Shown here: positions 8,475 through 16,921 of the stretch, in pieces
Position numbering within the stretch: the first letter of the stretch is position 1
Layout of the letters: the number at the start of each line of letters is the position of its first letter
From: CAMDHY01 sp046156265
GTDB lineage: Bacteria; Pseudomonadota; Alphaproteobacteria; Rhizobiales; Segnochrobactraceae
Assembly (NCBI RefSeq): GCF_046156265.1
Contig: NZ_JAWDIR010000001.1
Coordinates: 62,001-126,000 of the forward strand
DNA length: 64,000 nt
Direction: 5' to 3'
The notes under the pieces: model-generated
Database searches by the model: none
Seen by the model: only the letters and a program-made list of their open reading frames with translations
Told to the model about the DNA's origin: nothing
Made by a program: the position numbers and the translations under genes

Positions 8475-9700
8475 CCACCTTGACTAGCTTCTAACGTCTC
8501 CATTCGCTGGCGGGTGTCGCTGCTGAGCCGCGGAAGCAACTTCATCAACTCCGAAAGCGGGCGCTTGTGAGAGATCAGATAGCCTTGGAGGAAGTCTACA
8601 CAATGGGCGCGCGCCAAGGCAACGTCCTGCGGTGTCTCGATTCCTTCGGCGACGACAGCGAGGTTGAGACGGCGGCCGAGCCCAGCGAGCGCGGCGAAAA
8701 TATCGCGCGCCTTGCTCCACGTGCGGGCAGATCGCACGATCTCGATGTCGATCTTCAGTTCCGTGACGGGGAGGTTGGCCAGCTGCGTCAGGCCGCTGCT
8801 GCGCTGGCCGACGTCGTCGAGGGCGAGGCCGAAGCCGGCGAGCCGCAGCTTGACCAGGGTCGAGAGGGCGCTCGCCGAGGAATCGTAGAGTGAATCCTCG
8901 GTCAGTTCGAAGGTCACCTGCTGCGGCGGCAGGCCGGCCGACTTGGTGATCGCCGTGATCGCCTCGACCGTGGAGCGTTCGAGCAGCACCGTCAGCGGCA
9001 GGTTGACACTGACCTGGCCCTGGTAGCCAGCCGCCAGCCATTCCGCGCACGCGGCCGCGGCCTGCCGGGCCACCTCGACGGAGAGAACGGAGATGATGGC
9101 AGGCTCGGTCATCGCAGCCGCGACGATCGCCGGCGGCGAGACCTTGCCGATCTCCGGCAGTTCGCCGAGCAGCAGCGCCTCGGCGCCGGCGAACTGCAAC
9201 GTGTCGCTCCTGACGATCGGCTGGAAGGCGACCTTCAGGGAATTGTCGCGCAAGGCCGCCTCGAGGGCACTGCGGATCAGCGTCGAGGGAGGATCCGTGG
9301 GTGCGGCCCCCGCGCGGGCTTCCTCCGGCACTGCGTCGAGAAGAGCGGACAGCTGGTCCGGATCGAAGGGCTTTGCGAGGCCGCCGATGACCGTCAGGCC
9401 CTGGCGCTCGGCAGCGGCCGTGGTGCCGCGCAGGACTGCCTCGCCATGCCCCGTCATCAGCACGAGCTTCGGCGGTGCGCGCCACTTGCCGAGACGCCGC
9501 AGGACATCGAGCCCGTCGACGCCCGGCATCATCAGATCCAGAATGAGGACGTCGACCCCGTCGAAGGCTGCGGGATCCAGCAGACACGCGTCGCTCAGCG
9601 CCACCACGTCGTGGCCGCCGAGCTCCAGCATCTGGCTGATTTCCCGCCGCAGATCGCCATCGTCGTCGAGGATGACGACATGGCGGCGTTTCTGGGTCAT
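8471..9700 (-). CDS. REC-EAL response regulator, probably a degenerate c-di-GMP phosphodiesterase
   Basis: 409 residues: an N-terminal receiver (about 6-125; LDDDGD, phosphoacceptor in LILDLMMP, Thr in LMTGHGE, Lys in LAKPFD) and a C-terminal EAL domain (about 150-395). EAL signature positions are partly lost. The EAL motif reads EALLLGEL without the usual Arg, and the loop-6 motif is DDVGQRSSGL instead of DDFGTGYSS. By contrast FELTEDSL, ELKIDIEIV, VVAEGIET and FLQGYLIS are kept. It may bind c-di-GMP or a protein partner rather than hydrolyse it; this is inference. It starts 14 bp after the upstream lone receiver and overlaps the downstream REC-MarR gene. Confidence 0.88.
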   Translation of the reverse strand: MTQKRRHVVILDDDGDLRREISQMLELGGHDVVALSDACLLDPAAFDGVDVLILDLMMPGVDGLDVLRRLGKWRAPPKLVLMTGHGEAVLRGTTAAAERQGLTVIGGLAKPFDPDQLSALLDAVPEEARAGAAPTDPPSTLIRSALEAALRDNSLKVAFQPIVRSDTLQFAGAEALLLGELPEIGKVSPPAIVAAAMTEPAIISVLSVEVARQAAAACAEWLAAGYQGQVSVNLPLTVLLERSTVEAITAITKSAGLPPQQVTFELTEDSLYDSSASALSTLVKLRLAGFGLALDDVGQRSSGLTQLANLPVTELKIDIEIVRSARTWSKARDIFAALAGLGRRLNLAVVAEGIETPQDVALARAHCVDFLQGYLISHKRPLSELMKLLPRLSSDTRQRMETLEASQGG

Positions 9701-9714
9701 TGCGTTTGCATTCG

Positions 9715-10107
9715 TCAGTCGCTCATCTTGCTGAACAGCATATCTTCCATCTCTTGCGCGAGCATTGCCGGGTCGATCGGCTTCAATCGCAGGATGTCGA
9801 CGCCGAGGTTCTCCTTGCTAGCACTGCCGAGAATGTTGCCGGTGATCACGACCGTGAGACGAGGGCGGATCGCCGCCGGTAGCGACCGCGCCGTCGCGAC
9901 GAGCCGGGAGCCGTCCATGTCGCCGAGCCGGAGGTCCGTCATCAGGCAGTCCGGCGCCAACCCCTCGACGAGCAGTCGCTCCGCCTCACCGCCGGTGTTG
10001 CAGATGCGCACGACCCAACCGCTCTCGGCAAAGAATTCACCAAGTTCTTCCGCCAGATCCGTCTCGTCGTCACACAGCAGCAGCGACTTGCGGATGGCCT
10101 CCGTCAT
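9715..10107 (-). CDS. Single-domain response regulator
   Basis: A 130-residue stand-alone receiver: acidic pair in LLCDDETD, phosphoacceptor Asp in CLMTDLRLGDMDG, Thr in VVITGN, Lys in LRLKPID. It has no output domain. Its start overlaps the stop of the sensor kinase (ATGA), so it is probably a direct phosphoacceptor or phosphate shuttle for that kinase, comparable to DivK-type regulators. Confidence 0.9.
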   Translation of the reverse strand: MTEAIRKSLLLCDDETDLAEELGEFFAESGWVVRICNTGGEAERLLVEGLAPDCLMTDLRLGDMDGSRLVATARSLPAAIRPRLTVVITGNILGSASKENLGVDILRLKPIDPAMLAQEMEDMLFSKMSD

Positions 10108-11851
10108 TGGGCCGCCTCGCTCATTTCCCCATCCCGGTGATACTGCGGCAGGGTGATCGCGAACAAGGCCCCGCCGGCCGAGTTCGAGGCGGTGATCTCG
10201 CCCTTCATGCTGCGGATGATCTTTCGCGACAGGGACAGGCCGAGGCCGGTGCCTTGGCTCTCGGACTTCGTCGTCGTGAACGGCTCGAAGACCACGTCCA
10301 GGATGTCCTGCCGGATGCCGCCCGCCTGGTCCTGGATGCGGACGGAGACTTGCTCTCCCTCGACACGCGCCTGGACCTGCACGATCGGATGGGCCCCCTT
10401 CGACCGGTTTTCCTCGAATGCGTCGCGGGCGTTGATGAGGAGGTTGACGATCACCTGCTCGAACAGCGTCTGTTCGCCGGCGACCTGCAGTTCCAGGGGC
10501 AGGTCGAGGTCGATCACCAGCCGGATCCCCGACATGCCGTACTGCTCGGCGACAAAGCTGATGGCGAGGTCGATGGCGCGCCGCGGGGAGAAGGGCTCGG
10601 AGGTCAGCGTCGGTGTCCGACCGTAGCGTCGCACCTGGTCGGTGATGCGCCGGGCCCGCTCGATCTGGGCGTTGATGCGCTCGAGCTTGGCCTCGAGAGA
10701 CGCCGTGTTGCCGTTGGCGAGCAGCCGCTGGGCGTTCGCCGCGGCCATGCGGATGACAGTGAGAGGCTGGTTGATTTCATGGGCGATGGCGGAGGCCATT
10801 TCGCCGAGGGTGGCGAGCTTGGCGGTCTGCATGATCTGAAGTTCGGCGTCGCGGATCTGGGTGGTGTCGGCAAGCGCGAGCATGCACTGCTGGCGGCCCT
10901 CCCACATGACACGCTGGCGACGGCCGCGCAGCGCCAGGATGGAGCCGTTGGCCCGCTGGAAGGAAAAGCTGACGAGGACGCCTTCCGCCTGGTCCGCCGA
11001 GAGAGAGTCCTGCGCCGCCTTGAGAAAGCGGCGCCACTCCCGCGACGTCGGCGGCGCGGTGTCGATCAGTGTCTGCGCCTGCGGATTGGCGAAGCTGACG
11101 ACGTTGTTGAGGGAATCGAACACCACGACCAGCGCCGGCATGGCCCGGATGAGGGCACGCAGGTTCTCCTGCATGTGCGTCGCTTCCGCCTGCGCGTGCT
11201 CGACGGCGAGAAGGCGCTGGCGGTCCCGCATCGCCTGCATCAAGACGAAGACGACCAGCGACGTGACGGAGAAGAACATCAGGGCCAGCGGAATGAAGGC
11301 CGGGCTCTTCGCCAGCTCCTGCTCCCGCTTGTAGATGTTCTCGTTGTAGGCGACCGACGTCTGCAGGATCTTCTGCAGGGTCCTGTTCAGGGGCTGCAGT
11401 TCGTCGTGGAGCTTGTTGAGGCGCGGCGCGGGAACGATGACGTCCGGCTGCAGGTCGACCTCGGCGAGGAAATCATCGATGATCGCCTCGTAGCGCTTGA
11501 TCGTCGGAATGTGGGCCGGCAACTCGTTCAGGAGCCGGCCTTCCTCCGATTCGTAGAGGATCGGAAGGCGCGAGCGCAGGATCTCGATGCGCAGGATGAC
11601 ATTTCCTGCCCCACCATCGTCGGATCGACCGCGTCGATACGCAGGGCGGCAAGCGACTTGATGAGCTCGATTTGCGCCTGATAGGCGACCCAGCCAGACG
11701 TGCGTACGCCAACCGACAACATCTCACGCTGTCGGGAATGATCCAGATAGAGAAAGGTCGTCGCCGCAAACAGGCAGGCCGTGGTCGCGACGAGCGCGAC
11801 CGTGACGAACAGTGCCCACTGTCTGCGGATATTACTCAGCTTCAAAGACAA
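10104..11851 (-). CDS. Membrane sensor histidine kinase with PAS-like domain, interrupted by a frameshift near 11608
   Basis: The N-terminal part (from 11851) encodes a cytoplasmic tail, transmembrane helix 1 (WALFVTVALVATTACLFAATTF) and the start of a periplasmic sensor region. The downstream part, in another frame, continues with the rest of the sensor, helix 2 (FIPLALMFFSVTSLVVFVLM), a PAS-like module, the H-box (GEMASAIAHEINQPLTVIR), N-box (NLLINARDAFEE), DQAGGI, FEPFTTTK and the G2 box (GTGLGLSLS). Adding one base in the GGGGCAGGAAA region joins them (VGQGNVILRIEILRSRL), giving about 582 residues. The start overlaps the upstream oxidoreductase-fold gene by 20 bp. The kinase resembles DctB-like kinases in its H-box. 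Because of the frameshift it is either a pseudogene or carries a sequencing error. Confidence 0.85.
11600..11612 (-). other. Frameshift site in the sensor kinase gene
   Basis: On the minus strand GTG GGG CAG GAA ATG TCA leads into an unrelated short tail ending at 11528. Inserting one base after CAG G gives GGN-AAT-GTC-ATC-CTG and continues into the long downstream kinase frame. Confidence 0.78.
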
Positions 11852-12353
11852 TCGCTTTCACCTGCCACACCATGCGTCCATGGTAGAACTGTGAGTTGAG
11901 CTTGGGGTCCGACGAAATCGGATACATGACCCAGTAGGGCCCCTTGTCGACGACGGGCATGGTCTCGCCGTTCCGGCGCGACGCCAGGATGGCCCCGCTT
12001 TCTTCCCAGTCTTCCGCGGGGACGTCCATCTCGTAATCGTTGAGCGCGGTCACGCGCGCGCTCGAGACGGGGACGCCGCCGAGCGCGGCGAGGGTGCCGA
12101 GCGAGGGTCCCGAGAAGCGCTGATCGCCGCTCGTCCACGGGGTCTCGGTGGTGAACTCGACCTGCGGCAGCGCATCGACGGCCGCTGCATCCAGCGTGCG
12201 CTCCGCGATCACCGTTCCGTCCTTCGCGTGCCACTCCAGCACGAGATCGATATCGGCCGCGAGCGCCGCAGTGGCAAACAACGATGCCGAGATGATCCAT
12301 CCAAGGACCAGGGCAGACGCAACCTTGAGCACGATCGTCCTCCTCAATCTCAA
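11832..12353 (-). CDS. Periplasmic oxidoreductase molybdopterin-binding-fold protein, probable sensor partner
   Basis: 173 residues with a signal peptide (hydrophobic run at about 10-32 ending in ALAAD). The mature part (SGPSLGTLAALGG, VTALNDYEMDVP, GPYWVMYPISSD, WQVKAIVF) resembles the sulfite-oxidase-type molybdopterin-binding domain. It has no Cys in the mature part, so the usual Mo-ligating thiolate is missing and enzyme activity is doubtful. It is the first gene of the operon and overlaps the sensor kinase gene by 20 bp. I infer a periplasmic ligand- or redox-sensing subunit for that kinase. Confidence 0.7.
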   Translation of the reverse strand: MRLRRTIVLKVASALVLGWIISASLFATAALAADIDLVLEWHAKDGTVIAERTLDAAAVDALPQVEFTTETPWTSGDQRFSGPSLGTLAALGGVPVSSARVTALNDYEMDVPAEDWEESGAILASRRNGETMPVVDKGPYWVMYPISSDPKLNSQFYHGRMVWQVKAIVFEAE

Positions 12354-12677
12354 CCCGGAATGTCGCCCGTCAGACGCCTGCCGGCCCAGGAATTTCGCGC
12401 GCGCAGCGTTTCATTGAGGGGCCTGCCCCGCCAGCCCAACAACCACCAATTTGACGCCGCGCACGAGAATTTGCTCCGGAAGTGGAATGATCCGCGCTCC
12501 AGCGTCCACATGGCACCCGTCACGCCTCCCTCCCGTGCATCGGCCGGGCCATGACAGTCTGATACGCGATGTGACCCCGTTCGCCGGTGACCGCGGAACC
12601 ACTTCGGAGTAGGAAGGCGGCTGAATGATCGCCGGCGAGTCGAGCCGGCCATAAACGAGAACGGAACGGACCCCGCC
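12354..12677 (+). promoter_or_regulatory. Divergent intergenic region between the signalling operon and glmM
   Basis: 324 bp without a gene. It must carry the promoters for both directions. A GCCGGC-N7-GCCGGC inverted repeat (12631-12649) lies just upstream of glmM. No confident hexamers were seen. Confidence 0.45.
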
Positions 12678-14021
12678 ATGGGGCGACGCTTTTTCGGAAC
12701 CGACGGCATTCGCGGCAAGGCGAACACCTTCCCGATCACGCCAGAACTGGCCCTGAAGATCGGGATGGCCACCGGCATCGCCTTCCGCCGTGGCAATCAC
12801 CGCCATCGGGTCGTCATCGGCAAGGACACGAGGCTGTCCGGCTACATGATCGAGACGGCACTCGTCGCCGGCTTCACCTCGGTCGGCGTCGACTGCTTCC
12901 AGACCGGACCGGTGCCGACCCCCGCCATCGCCATGCTGACCCGGTCGCTCAGGGCCGACATGGGCGTGATGATCTCGGCCTCGCACAATCCCTACGACGA
13001 CAACGGCATCAAGATCTTCGGCCCGGACGGTTTCAAGCTTTCCGACGATCTCGAGATCGAGATCGAGGCGATGCTGGAGACGGACCTGTCGTCCAAGCTT
13101 GCCCCGTCGGCGGGCCTCGGCCGCAACACCCGCATCGACAGCGCCGCTGATCGTTACGTCGAGTTCGTCAAGCGGACGCTGCCGCGCAATCTCGGCCTGG
13201 ACGGGGTGCGCATCGCGCTCGATTGCGCCAATGGCGCCGCCTACAAGGTCGCGCCGATCGCCCTGTGGGAGCTCGGCGCCGAGGTGATGGCGATCGGCGT
13301 CTCGCCGGACGGCTTCAACATCAACCGGGAATGCGGATCCACCGACACCAAGGCGCTGTGCGAGAAGGTGCATGAGGTGCGCGCCGACATCGGGATCGCC
13401 CTCGACGGCGATGCGGACCGGGTGATCGTCGTCGACGAGCGCGGCCAGATCATCGACGGCGACCAGTTGCTGGCGGTGATCGCCGGAACCTGGGCGGACG
13501 AGGGCAAGCTGTCGCAACCCGGCGTCGTCGCCACCGTGATGTCGAACCTCGGCCTCGAGCGCCATCTGGCGGATCGGGGCCTGACCCTCGAGCGCACCAA
13601 GGTCGGCGACCGCCACGTCGTCGAGGCGATGCGCAGCGGCGCCTACAACGTCGGCGGAGAGCAATCCGGCCACATCATCCTGTCCGACCACACGACGACG
13701 GGCGACGGACTGATCGCCGCCCTGCAGGTGCTCGCCGTGGTCGTCCAGACCGGCCGGCCGGTGTCGGAGGTCTGCCGCCGCTTCGAGCCCGTGCCGCAGG
13801 TGCTGCGCAACGTGCGCATCGTCGAGGGCAAGCCGCTCGAGGATGAGCGCGTCAAGGCGGCGATCGACGACGCCCGCCGTCGCCTCGGCAACCACGGCCG
13901 CCTCGTCATTCGCCCGTCGGGCACCGAGCCCCTGATCCGCGTGATGGCGGAGGGCGACGATGGCGGTTTGGTGAACGAGGTGGTCGACGATATCGTCGCC
14001 GCTGTCGGTCGCGCCGCCTGA
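12678..14021 (+). CDS. glmM: Phosphoglucosamine mutase GlmM
   Basis: 447 residues, full family length. It converts glucosamine-6-phosphate to glucosamine-1-phosphate on the way to UDP-GlcNAc, for peptidoglycan and LPS, in the cytoplasm. The phosphoserine loop ISASHNPYDDNG has S102 at the same number as in E. coli. The metal loop LDGDADRVIVVDE, the sugar-binding GGEQSGHIILSD and the phosphate-binding RPSGTEPLIRVM are all present. The N-terminus MGRRFFGTDGIRG is canonical, fixing the start. In many alphaproteobacteria glmM follows ftsH; here it stands alone between a signalling operon and a convergent capsule gene. Confidence 0.97.
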   Translation: MGRRFFGTDGIRGKANTFPITPELALKIGMATGIAFRRGNHRHRVVIGKDTRLSGYMIETALVAGFTSVGVDCFQTGPVPTPAIAMLTRSLRADMGVMISASHNPYDDNGIKIFGPDGFKLSDDLEIEIEAMLETDLSSKLAPSAGLGRNTRIDSAADRYVEFVKRTLPRNLGLDGVRIALDCANGAAYKVAPIALWELGAEVMAIGVSPDGFNINRECGSTDTKALCEKVHEVRADIGIALDGDADRVIVVDERGQIIDGDQLLAVIAGTWADEGKLSQPGVVATVMSNLGLERHLADRGLTLERTKVGDRHVVEAMRSGAYNVGGEQSGHIILSDHTTTGDGLIAALQVLAVVVQTGRPVSEVCRRFEPVPQVLRNVRIVEGKPLEDERVKAAIDDARRRLGNHGRLVIRPSGTEPLIRVMAEGDDGGLVNEVVDDIVAAVGRAA

Positions 14022-14060
14022 ACGACGCCGCGACGGGCTTCGCCTGGCGCCCGCGCCACC

Positions 14061-16121
14061 TCAGCCGGGGAGCAGACGCCTGAGGCGCTTTTCGAGGCGG
14101 TCGAGGCGCGCCAGCAGCGCCGGATCCGGCCGATCGACCGGCTCCGCCTCGAACAACCGCATAACCTCTTCGGCCGTCGCCGGCAGGCCGCTGACCGGGT
14201 CCGTCCAGGCCGTCCCGACGACGGCGGCGAGTGCGACGAACTCCTCGAACGACAACCGGCGTGGCCGCGAAGGCGGCGCGTGGTCTCGCGTGAAGCCCCA
14301 TCCCGCATAGATCGCCGGCCCGTGCACGGCGACCGGCAACCCCAGCGCCACTGCGTCGAGGGCGCTGAACGCCGCATCGGTGTGGACGGCGACGACACGT
14401 CCGAGCGCCGCCGCCATGGCGCGGGCCGGCGGACGGGTGGCCTGCCGGGGTGGCAGCAGCGTGTTGCGCCAGGCACGGCGGAGATCGCGCGGCGGACGCG
14501 GCCGCTCGCGCAGGACGACGATCGCCGCCTCCGGGCGTTCGGACCGGACGGCCGCGACGACGTCCCCCTCGCTCGGCAACGCTGCGGCGAAGGGCGCCGC
14601 CGCATCCCCGGCCGCGGCCAGCACCACTGCCACCGTCGGCGCCGCGGCATCGCCGGAGGCGGCGGCGATGCGTCGCTCGGCGACGAGGTCGATGCGGGCG
14701 AAGGCCGTGCGGGAAAGCAGGGAGACGACGGCGCCGGCCCGCGCCTGGTCCAGCAAGCTCACCTCCGCGGAAGCGAGCAGGGCCAGTAACGCCCCGCTCT
14801 CGGCGAACGGATCGCCGCGCGGATCGACGTGAAGCCCGCCGTCGAACCCGTAAGTGCGAGCGAGGCGGTCATCGCGGATGACCCCGGGTCGCGCCGTGCC
14901 GGCCGGAGGGGACGGTTCTGCCGCACCGGCCCATGCGACGAGGTCGCCGCCACCGCCCGCGTCCAGCGGAACCACCGTCACCGGTGCGCCGCCACCGCCG
15001 AAGACCGCCTCGGCCAGTCGCCCGTCCAGGGGCGAGGCTGCGAGCCGCACCGGTGACCGCCGGCGCGCCAGCGTCTCCCGCCACTCGAGCAGCCGGTCGA
15101 TCGCCTGTTCGACGCCGATCGCCTCGCAGCGTACCGGGTCGGCGTAGTGGGGGTAGGCCACGTAGGCGGCGGCGAACACTTCCAGCAGACTGCGCGGCTG
15201 TCCCCGGCGGCCGAGGGCGGCGCTGGCGGCGGCTTCGGTCGGGGTATCTTCCGTGAGCCCCCAGCCGGCATAGAACGGCACGCCGAAGGTGCGCACCGGC
15301 ACGCCGGCGACGAGGGCCTCGAAGCCGAGCTGGCTGCTGACGGTGAACACGCGTCCGACCCGCGCCAGGAGATCGAACGGGTTGCCGGCGTCGGCGATCA
15401 GCGCGAGCCCGTGGCGTCGCGCATGATCAAGGAGGTAGCCCGTCGCACGCCCAGCCAGCACGTCGGGATGCACCTTCACCGCGATATCGGCGGCCGCCGC
15501 CTCGGTGAGAGCGGCCGAGACCATCGCCGCGAAGCTCGCCGCGCTGGCGAGGCCGCCGGCGATCGACTGGTCGCCGAAGACCTGGTCGACGAGCAGGATG
15601 CGCACAGACTTGCCGTCGGCCGCGGAAGGCGGGCCGAGGACGTTGTACTTGGTCAGTTTCTCGCCGCGGACCCGCGCCAGCGCCCGCTCGGCCGCCGCGA
15701 TGCGGGCGGCGTCGAACGCAGGCGCGGCGACGATCAGCCGCTCCAGCCGCGAGGGCGTCGCGGCGCGGTAGTAGATCCCCTCATCGTCGAGCACCAGCGA
15801 CAGCGGCGGCGGCTTGATCCGGTGCGATCCGACCGACCGTAGAAAGCCGTCCTCGGCCGCGAGAAAGGGCACCGCGTGGCGCTCGCCGAAGCGTCGCGGC
15901 CGCTGGGCGCTCGGCTTGTCGCCCCAGCCGACGACGAAATCGAGACGTTGCGCATCCACTCCGCGCGGAAATGCCACCACCGTCTGCACCCCGAGGAGGA
16001 CGTCGAGGTGAGGGAAGGCCAGCGAATTGCGCGAGAAGACGCCGGCGGCCCGTCCGAGCGGTGTGCCGGGACGGCTCGACGGAGCGGCGGGATCGGGCAG
16101 GACGGCGCGATGCATCGTCAT
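14061..16121 (-). CDS. kpsC: KpsC-type capsule polysaccharide beta-Kdo transferase
   Basis: About 686 residues from ATG 16121; ATG 16115 is also possible. The open frame extends to 16211, but that would run into the padR promoter. Two homologous glycosyltransferase modules are seen. The first contains VKVHPDVL and FGVPFYAGWGLTED. The second, shorter and more diverged, contains AVHTDAAFSALDAVALG and HGPAIYAGWGFTRDH. This tandem layout is that of KpsC, which builds the beta-Kdo linker on the lipid anchor of group 2-type capsules. The region between modules is Ala/Gly-rich and poorly conserved. No other kps genes are in the window. It converges with glmM and diverges from padR. Confidence 0.85.
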   Translation of the reverse strand: MTMHRAVLPDPAAPSSRPGTPLGRAAGVFSRNSLAFPHLDVLLGVQTVVAFPRGVDAQRLDFVVGWGDKPSAQRPRRFGERHAVPFLAAEDGFLRSVGSHRIKPPPLSLVLDDEGIYYRAATPSRLERLIVAAPAFDAARIAAAERALARVRGEKLTKYNVLGPPSAADGKSVRILLVDQVFGDQSIAGGLASAASFAAMVSAALTEAAAADIAVKVHPDVLAGRATGYLLDHARRHGLALIADAGNPFDLLARVGRVFTVSSQLGFEALVAGVPVRTFGVPFYAGWGLTEDTPTEAAASAALGRRGQPRSLLEVFAAAYVAYPHYADPVRCEAIGVEQAIDRLLEWRETLARRRSPVRLAASPLDGRLAEAVFGGGGAPVTVVPLDAGGGGDLVAWAGAAEPSPPAGTARPGVIRDDRLARTYGFDGGLHVDPRGDPFAESGALLALLASAEVSLLDQARAGAVVSLLSRTAFARIDLVAERRIAAASGDAAAPTVAVVLAAAGDAAAPFAAALPSEGDVVAAVRSERPEAAIVVLRERPRPPRDLRRAWRNTLLPPRQATRPPARAMAAALGRVVAVHTDAAFSALDAVALGLPVAVHGPAIYAGWGFTRDHAPPSRPRRLSFEEFVALAAVVGTAWTDPVSGLPATAEEVMRLFEAEPVDRPDPALLARLDRLEKRLRRLLPG

Positions 16122-16213
16122 GCGTATAGGGCCCGTCACGCGCCCGCGAAAGCGGAGCGGGGGATGCGGCGGAGCGCCACGATGCGATTGCCCTTGGCGG
16201 AACCCTTCCAACC

Positions 16214-16223
16214 GATATATATC
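16214..16223 (+). promoter_or_regulatory. Palindrome GATATATATC upstream of padR, candidate operator
   Basis: A perfect 10-bp AT-rich palindrome in very GC-rich surroundings, 72 bp before the padR ATG and about 90 bp before the kpsC ATG on the other strand. PadR-type repressors commonly bind short AT-rich inverted repeats at their own promoters; the assignment here is inference. Confidence 0.5.
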
Positions 16224-16294
16224 AGTCGTGAATATGCCGGACTGGAATACCCCCTCCGGCCGCCCGGCCCCGTCGAACGGACCCGTCGCCCGAC

Positions 16295-16864
16295 ATGAAC
16301 ATCCGCACTCTCTGCCTGGCGATCCTCCACGAGAGCGATGCCACCGGCTACGAGATCAAGAAGCTCTCCGTCGAGGGGAAGTACCGCTACTTCGCCGAGG
16401 CGAGCTTCGGGTCGATCTATCCGACCCTCGCCCGCCTCGAGCAGGAGGGGCTGGTGACGCTGCGCGAGGAAACGCAGCCCGGTAAGCCGGCGCGCAAGAT
16501 CTATTCGATCACCGAGACCGGCCGTCGCGCCCTCGTCGAGGCCCTGAGCGAGCCGCCCGCTCCCGACGTCTTCCGCTCCGGCTTCCTGCTGGTGGCTCTC
16601 TGTGCCGAGCTTCTCGACCGCCGCACGATCACGGCGGCCGTCGAGGCCCGCATCACCCATCTGCGCGACGAGATCGGCCACCTCGAGGACCTGCTGCGCT
16701 CCACCAACGACCCGGCGACCCACTGGGCCGCCTCCTACGGCGTCGCCTGCATGACGAAATCGCACGAATACCTCGCCGAGCATCGCCACGAGATCGAGGC
16801 CCTGGGACGCGACGACGGTTCTGCACCGGCGGGCCGACCCAACCCGATCCCGGCCGCCTCATGA
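16295..16864 (+). CDS. PadR-family transcriptional regulator of the RND efflux unit
   Basis: 189 residues. The N-terminal PadR winged helix (about 1-80: LAILHESDATGYEIKK, SFGSIYPTLARLEQEGLV, KIYSITETGRRAL) is followed by a C-terminal helical dimerisation domain (about 90-175: VEARITHLRDEIGHLEDLL). It lies 57 bp upstream of an adaptor/RND permease pair on the same strand, an arrangement usual for a local repressor of efflux. A candidate operator palindrome is at 16214-16223. Confidence 0.9.
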   Translation: MNIRTLCLAILHESDATGYEIKKLSVEGKYRYFAEASFGSIYPTLARLEQEGLVTLREETQPGKPARKIYSITETGRRALVEALSEPPAPDVFRSGFLLVALCAELLDRRTITAAVEARITHLRDEIGHLEDLLRSTNDPATHWAASYGVACMTKSHEYLAEHRHEIEALGRDDGSAPAGRPNPIPAAS

Positions 16865-16921
16865 GCACGTCCGACGATCGCCCGACCCCTGCGCCGTTCC
16901 GGCCCCATCGCCTTGCGACGG

